This document shows positions 61,597 to 64,000 of a stretch of DNA of 64,000 nt, piece after piece. A model generated the notes under the pieces. It was not told the DNA's origin, made no database searches, and saw nothing but the letters and a program-made list of their open reading frames with translations. Source of the DNA: Saprospiraceae bacterium (lineage in GTDB: Bacteria > Bacteroidota > Bacteroidia > Chitinophagales > Saprospiraceae); the NCBI GenBank assembly GCA_020628645.1, contig JAHDES010000030.1, forward strand, positions 1 to 64,000, in the 5' to 3' direction. A program made the position numbers and the translations under genes. The stretch's first letter is position 1, and every line of letters begins with the position of its first letter.

Positions 61597-64000
61597 CTAT
61601 TCTTCGAGAGGGAGTTCTTGATTATATTTTTTCTTGAAATTTTCATTTAAAATGAAGATGTCGTAACTTCCATCAATTGGATAGACTTTTCTATTAGTCT
61701 GTTTGTAAATCTCCAGTAAGTTAGAGGTTCTAGGAGGTGCCAAAATATCCAGCCAATAATTATCTCTTAAATCCTCTTTAAAGCCTTTCCATCCCCATCC
61801 TGGAACTAAAATAGTTATATATTTTGGATCATGTTCTTGATTTCTAGTAACGCTTTTTCTTAACCAATAAAACTCACTTTGAGAATCGGTATTACCACTA
61901 AAAGCCCCAATTGGAGGAGGTAAATCAATCTCATTTTTTCCAGCTACAAAAGTATAAGTAAGGTATTCACTTCCATAAACAGGTTTATTTATATAACTAG
62001 CAAAAATCTTTGCTATAGTAGTATTTCCATCGTCAATATTTGATTCTCTATCTTGCGTATTACATCCTATTAAGAAAACATCTTCAGCTTCTTCAAAACA
62101 TTTCCGAATGTTTTGAATCATCTTATCCGACATTTTTAGAAAGGCTGCATTATTTATGATATGAGTTTTTATATTAATATTATCATCTATACCATATTCA
62201 AAGGGCACAGTTTCCAATGAAAGATTAGAAGAAGTATCAAAACCATATAAATGGTTTAGTTCATCTAATACTTCTTGATTATGGATATTATCAAAATAAA
62301 ATTGCTCTCTATCTTCGTCCGTATATCTCTTGAAGTTTTTCATAACTAATCCTTCTTTCCAGCCATGAGAAAAACTAAAAAAGTATTTAATCTTGTATAG
62401 TTTAGTATCAAAAGCATTGATTGCTTCTAAAAAATCAATAGGAGAAGACACTTCGATTATATCCGTTTGGAAATTTGTATTTGCATTAAGGTAATCCGCC
62501 ACATCTTTAGATAAGTGGAGTAATGGCAATTGATCTTTTTCTTTTACTGCAGCATCTTCTGTAGCAATAAGAATAATATTTCGATATTCAATTGGAGGAG
62601 TTGGTTTTTCTTCTATGACAATTTCTGGTAAGTCTAAAGGAATCTTAGGGTCTGACGGACTCCAAGCAATATGTACATGTGTTGCATATTTGCCTGCATT
62701 CCATAAATCAGATTTATTGGAATCTATATCTTTAACATAAGTTGAAAACCTTCCTCCTTTAACTTCCTGAACCGTACCATCTTGAATGACGCATTTCCAC
62801 AAGGCATTAGATTTCCGTTCAAGTAATATCTCAACACTTTTACAATTCTTTACGTCATTTAATTTTACTAATTCTTCATAAAATATCTTTCCCGCCTTGA
62901 ATAATGCCAACATCATATTGGCATTATGAACATTATTATTGATATGTTTTCGATGAACAGATTTTAAATCCAAGGCTCTCCCATATTGATGATTGCTTCT
63001 TTTTGCTCCTTCAACAACCTCATTTCTCTCAGGATTACGCCATCCACTATTAATTTTTAGTCCAAAGGATTTGACATTTGGAAAATTCTCTTCTTCTGCT
63101 AGTCGTTTATCTTCAATATATGTTTTATACTTCCAACGTATGTATTCTGCTACTTGTAAAGTTTCCGTAGAATTTAGTACCCAATTTTCAGTCTTACTGT
63201 TATAATTACTTTTTTGTATTTCATTAGCACTAAAATGTTTACTTCGTTTATTATTAAACTCTATAGCCTTTCGCTCTGGTATAGGGTTATTAAATGTTTG
63301 AAATGGTTTGCTATGAAAGACATATTCTTGACGAATAATATCCTTAATGTCCTGTTTTATTTGAGTTGATAAAATAGTCGTTCCTATTGTTACCTCTATT
63401 TTATAGACCAAAGGTAAACTTGGTGTTCTTTTTCCATTCGTAGGTTTGGTTTTGTAAGGTTTATGATAAGGCTTTAAGTCTGAATTGGGGTTAAAAGCCC
63501 AATTCGTGTTATTATTTTTAGTAATAAATTTAGGGGTCGCTTTAGTACGATACATTACATTGGAAATGTCCGTAATTTTTAGATTTCCTTTAGAGGGACT
63601 GTTTATTAATTCTATAGTAATAGTTTCATTAGATAAAAAGGAAAAATGCTTTGCTTGTAGTTCATTTTCAGCGTTATAAATTGTAAAACCTCTAGAATCT
63701 CCTGTTAGTTTGAGATATGGACTATTATCCTGAATAGGATTTTTTTGATAGGCTATTTGCAAATTAGGTAATTCAATCGAACCATTTGTATATGGATTCG
63801 GTAGATATTCATATAAGCCAAACAAACCATTTTTTTGAAAGAACGTAAGAAAAAATAATGGGTCCAGTGAGTAATTATATTCATCTAAAAATTCAATATG
63901 TAAGTCCTCTCCAATTAAATCACCAAGATAGTCCCCAGATTTCACTTCTCTTGGAAACGTTAGTGCAGAATTGATTCTTCCCAATTTAACATGAATTGGA
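61597..64000 (-). CDS. M15-peptidase plus caspase-like (DUF4347-like) protein, may extend past right edge
   Basis: The frame is open from the stop at 61597 to the right edge; the TTG at 63984 is one possible start (795 residues, numbering used here). Residues about 300-445 are an M15 (VanY/D,D-carboxypeptidase-like) domain: KINSGWRNPERNEVVEGAKR, then S330-x-H332-x2-G335-x-A337-x-D339 in RSNHQYGRALDLKSV, and the H436-x-H438 pair in THVHIAWSP. Residues about 465-700 look like a clan CD caspase-like fold: FFSFSHGW (H540) and VFLIGCNTQ (C641), with spacing and context like DUF4347. Both likely catalytic pairs are intact. The first 290 residues are unfamiliar. It could cut peptidoglycan and protein. 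It is the first visible gene of the operon. Confidence 0.82.
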   Translation of the reverse strand, partial: PIHVKLGRINSALTFPREVKSGDYLGDLIGEDLHIEFLDEYNYSLDPLFFLTFFQKNGLFGLYEYLPNPYTNGSIELPNLQIAYQKNPIQDNSPYLKLTGDSRGFTIYNAENELQAKHFSFLSNETITIELINSPSKGNLKITDISNVMYRTKATPKFITKNNNTNWAFNPNSDLKPYHKPYKTKPTNGKRTPSLPLVYKIEVTIGTTILSTQIKQDIKDIIRQEYVFHSKPFQTFNNPIPERKAIEFNNKRSKHFSANEIQKSNYNSKTENWVLNSTETLQVAEYIRWKYKTYIEDKRLAEEENFPNVKSFGLKINSGWRNPERNEVVEGAKRSNHQYGRALDLKSVHRKHINNNVHNANMMLALFKAGKIFYEELVKLNDVKNCKSVEILLERKSNALWKCVIQDGTVQEVKGGRFSTYVKDIDSNKSDLWNAGKYATHVHIAWSPSDPKIPLDLPEIVIEEKPTPPIEYRNIILIATEDAAVKEKDQLPLLHLSKDVADYLNANTNFQTDIIEVSSPIDFLEAINAFDTKLYKIKYFFSFSHGWKEGLVMKNFKRYTDEDREQFYFDNIHNQEVLDELNHLYGFDTSSNLSLETVPFEYGIDDNINIKTHIINNAAFLKMSDKMIQNIRKCFEEAEDVFLIGCNTQDRESNIDDGNTTIAKIFASYINKPVYGSEYLTYTFVAGKNEIDLPPPIGAFSGNTDSQSEFYWLRKSVTRNQEHDPKYITILVPGWGWKGFKEDLRDNYWLDILAPPRTSNLLEIYKQTNRKVYPIDGSYDIFILNENFKKKYNQELPLEE

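Noticed and set aside
51633-64000. Classical phage or T6SS/eCIS structural genes
   Set aside because: No sheath, tube, baseplate or terminase motif is seen in the window; only fibre-like and unknown proteins.

Overview
The window is AT-rich (roughly a third G+C by eye) and reads as a chromosome fragment of a marine-type Bacteroidota, possibly Saprospiria; the rank below phylum is a guess. Supporting signs are Bacteroidota promoters (TTG, about 18-20 bases, TAnnTTTG), no clear Shine-Dalgarno sites, a type IX secretion (T9SS) sorting domain, a GlmU-family protein and a folK/deoxynucleoside-kinase pair.

Region 1 (1-16 kb, minus strand) is one gigantic secreted surface protein. It starts at 15991 and is still open at the left edge (more than 5,300 codons). 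It has a signal peptide, Ig-like domains, 7 tandem units of about 93 residues, 23 DUF11-like units of about 163 residues with Asp-rich linkers, then HYR-like Cys-containing modules. A small secreted TapB-like gene lies upstream of it.

Region 2 (18-43 kb) is mostly housekeeping: folK and a deoxynucleoside kinase, a 2Fe-2S ferredoxin, a CARDB-type secreted protein, mltA, a PspC protein, rsmE and a DUF4159 gene, rseP and hscB, tRNA-Leu, an NdpA-like protein, rpmE2, a GlmU-like nucleotidyltransferase, a methyltransferase, a TPR membrane protein, ppa, a T9SS-sorted LVIVD protein, a hotdog thioesterase, arsC-like and dinB, a short accessory patch (GNAT enzyme and small membrane protein), an outer-membrane protein with a DUF3179 lipoprotein, and a HAD hydrolase.

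Region 3 (43.0-49.7 kb) looks like a small island. An intact tRNA-Lys at 43033 is matched by a decayed tRNA-Lys copy in the same orientation at 49611. Between them is a four-gene minus-strand operon: MoxR-type AAA ATPase, metalloprotease-like/VWA protein, and two paralogous HEAT-repeat proteins. No integrase is visible.

Region 4 (49.7-64 kb) starts with a small coiled-coil ORF and an IS110-family element whose transposase is broken at an A9 tract. It continues with a tight minus-strand operon read right to left: an M15-peptidase plus caspase-like (DUF4347-like) protein, a giant DUF6603-type protein, a 993-residue uncharacterised protein, and two tail-fibre-like paralogs sharing their N- and C-terminal modules. 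This operon runs to or past the right edge and is the best candidate here for an undescribed, secreted or particle-like system.

A structured two-unit repeat upstream of the IS110 transposase has an orphan relative at 38905-39057, downstream of dinB.
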